NCBI GenBank assembly: GCA_964541215.1
Contig: CAZIPP010000090.1
Location: forward strand, 1 to 5,815
Length of the DNA: 5,815 bases
Direction of reading: 5' to 3'
DNA from: SIG469 sp964541215
GTDB lineage: Bacteria > Bacillota > Clostridia > Oscillospirales > Oscillospiraceae
Under the pieces are notes generated by a model. That model ran no database searches, was not told the origin of the DNA, and saw only the letters and a list, made by a program, of their open reading frames with translations. Both the position numbers and the translations under genes were made by a program. Of this stretch, positions 5,420-5,815 are shown piece by piece (the stretch's first letter is position 1; the number at the start of each line of letters is the position of its first letter).

Positions 5420-5457
5420 AAACTATCACCCATACTATCAGTTGAGGTGATAGTTTT
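5419..5457. promoter_or_regulatory. Perfect 12-bp inverted repeat covering the XRE gene's ribosome binding site and start
   Basis: AAAACTATCACC (5419-5430) is the exact reverse complement of GGTGATAGTTTT (5446-5457), with 15 nt between. A third copy of the core, ACTATCA, lies at 5434-5440, so the core occurs at 5422, 5434 and (inverted) 5448. The first two starts are 12 nt apart, near one helical turn. The right arm includes most of the Shine-Dalgarno sequence and two bases of the TTG start. It may be an autoregulatory operator, an RNA hairpin that hides the ribosome binding site, or both. Confidence 0.72.
5444..5450 (+). promoter_or_regulatory. Ribosome binding site fixing a TTG start for the XRE regulator
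   Basis: GAGGTGA matches the anti-Shine-Dalgarno complement. Its GAGG core ends 8 nt before TTG at 5456-5458. The in-frame GTG at 5447 is part of the site itself and has no site of its own upstream. Confidence 0.78.
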
Positions 5458-5752
5458 GTACACAAGAATACGAAATGCCCGCGAAAACGCAGGATATACA
5501 CGGGAGGCTTTTGCCGAGCTTCTGGATGTCAGCGTATCATACATGGCAGAAGTAGAACGGGGAAGAACCGGTGTATCAGTAAAAACACTTATGAAAATAT
5601 GTGACTTGTTGGGATTGTCAGCAGACTATGTATTATATGGAGAACCTAGGACGGATGATACTTTGCTGCTCGATAAACTGCATCGTCTGGATGATAAATA
5701 TATTCCACTGGTAGATTCTTTGTTGACCCAATTACTTGCTCTGGGTAAATAA
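5456..5752 (+). CDS. XRE-family helix-turn-helix transcriptional regulator
   Basis: From the TTG start this is a 98-residue DNA-binding protein. Residues about 3-62 form one HTH_3/Cro-CI domain: RIRNARENAGYTREAFAELL (helices 1-2), then DVSVSYMAEVERGRTGVS (helix 3, recognition, around residues 26-36), and TLMKICDLLGLSADYVLYG (helices 4-5). All five helices are intact. The C-terminal 35 residues are a short Leu-rich helix (LLLDKLHRLDDKYIPLVDSL) that could dimerise; there is no peptidase or ligand domain. A GTG at 5447 would give 101 residues but lies inside the ribosome binding site. The perfect inverted repeat over its own start suggests autorepression. The gene and its surroundings are more AT-rich than the beta-helix gene, with codons such as TTA, TCA and ATA, hinting at separate ancestry. 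Confidence 0.92.
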   Translation: MYTRIRNARENAGYTREAFAELLDVSVSYMAEVERGRTGVSVKTLMKICDLLGLSADYVLYGEPRTDDTLLLDKLHRLDDKYIPLVDSLLTQLLALGK

Positions 5753-5815
5753 TAACATTATCTGTGAATCAACATTTCCGGATGCATCACTTTGTAATTA
5801 TTTGAATTTTAAAGG

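Noticed and set aside
5753..5815. Terminator or start of another gene after the XRE gene
   Set aside because: Only a short GATGCATC palindrome is visible; there is no stem with a T tract and no supported reading frame before the window ends.

Overview
The window looks like chromosomal DNA from an anaerobic Gram-positive bacterium of the class Clostridia, probably near Ruminococcus and other Oscillospiraceae. This is an inference. It rests on a ferredoxin-linked 2-oxoacid oxidoreductase of the VorB type, strong AGGAGG-type ribosome binding sites, two TTG starts, sigma-A-like promoters, and small genes typical of gut Firmicutes. No database search was possible.

Left half, minus strand (positions 39-3417). 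Five genes read leftwards: a P-loop ATPase, a small 2x[4Fe-4S] ferredoxin, and the alpha, beta and gamma subunits of a 2-oxoacid:ferredoxin oxidoreductase. The last four are packed with 0-1 nt between genes or a 1-nt overlap and are surely one transcription unit. The ATPase lies 91 nt upstream, with no clear terminator in the gap. It is preceded by a textbook promoter (TTGACA, 17 nt, TATAAT), which may drive all five genes. The enzyme oxidises a 2-oxoacid with CoA and TPP, passing electrons through the small ferredoxin subunit to a carrier ferredoxin. It can also run in reverse as a reductive carboxylase.

Centre (3418-3618). A 201-nt divergent intergenic region holds the promoter just described and, facing right, a second good promoter (TTGTAT, 17 nt, TATAAT). 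The second promoter is followed by a perfect 9-bp inverted repeat and a ribosome binding site. No stretch longer than 300 nt lacks a gene.

Right of centre (3619-5103). One plus-strand gene encodes a 494-residue protein with a Gly/Pro-only tract near the N-terminus and a probable right-handed beta-helix body. It has 16 cysteines and no visible signal peptide or membrane segment. Its codons are strongly biased, which suggests high expression. Its function is unknown, and it is the least explained object here.

Right end (5104-5815). A perfect 17-bp hairpin separates the beta-helix gene from a convergent 49-residue acidic helical protein. That small gene is divergent from a 98-residue XRE-family repressor. 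The AT-rich region between them carries nested inverted repeats, one of which covers the repressor's own ribosome binding site and TTG start. This looks like a compact autoregulated module, visibly more AT-rich than the beta-helix gene. No RNA genes, CRISPR arrays, transposases or replication origins were seen.
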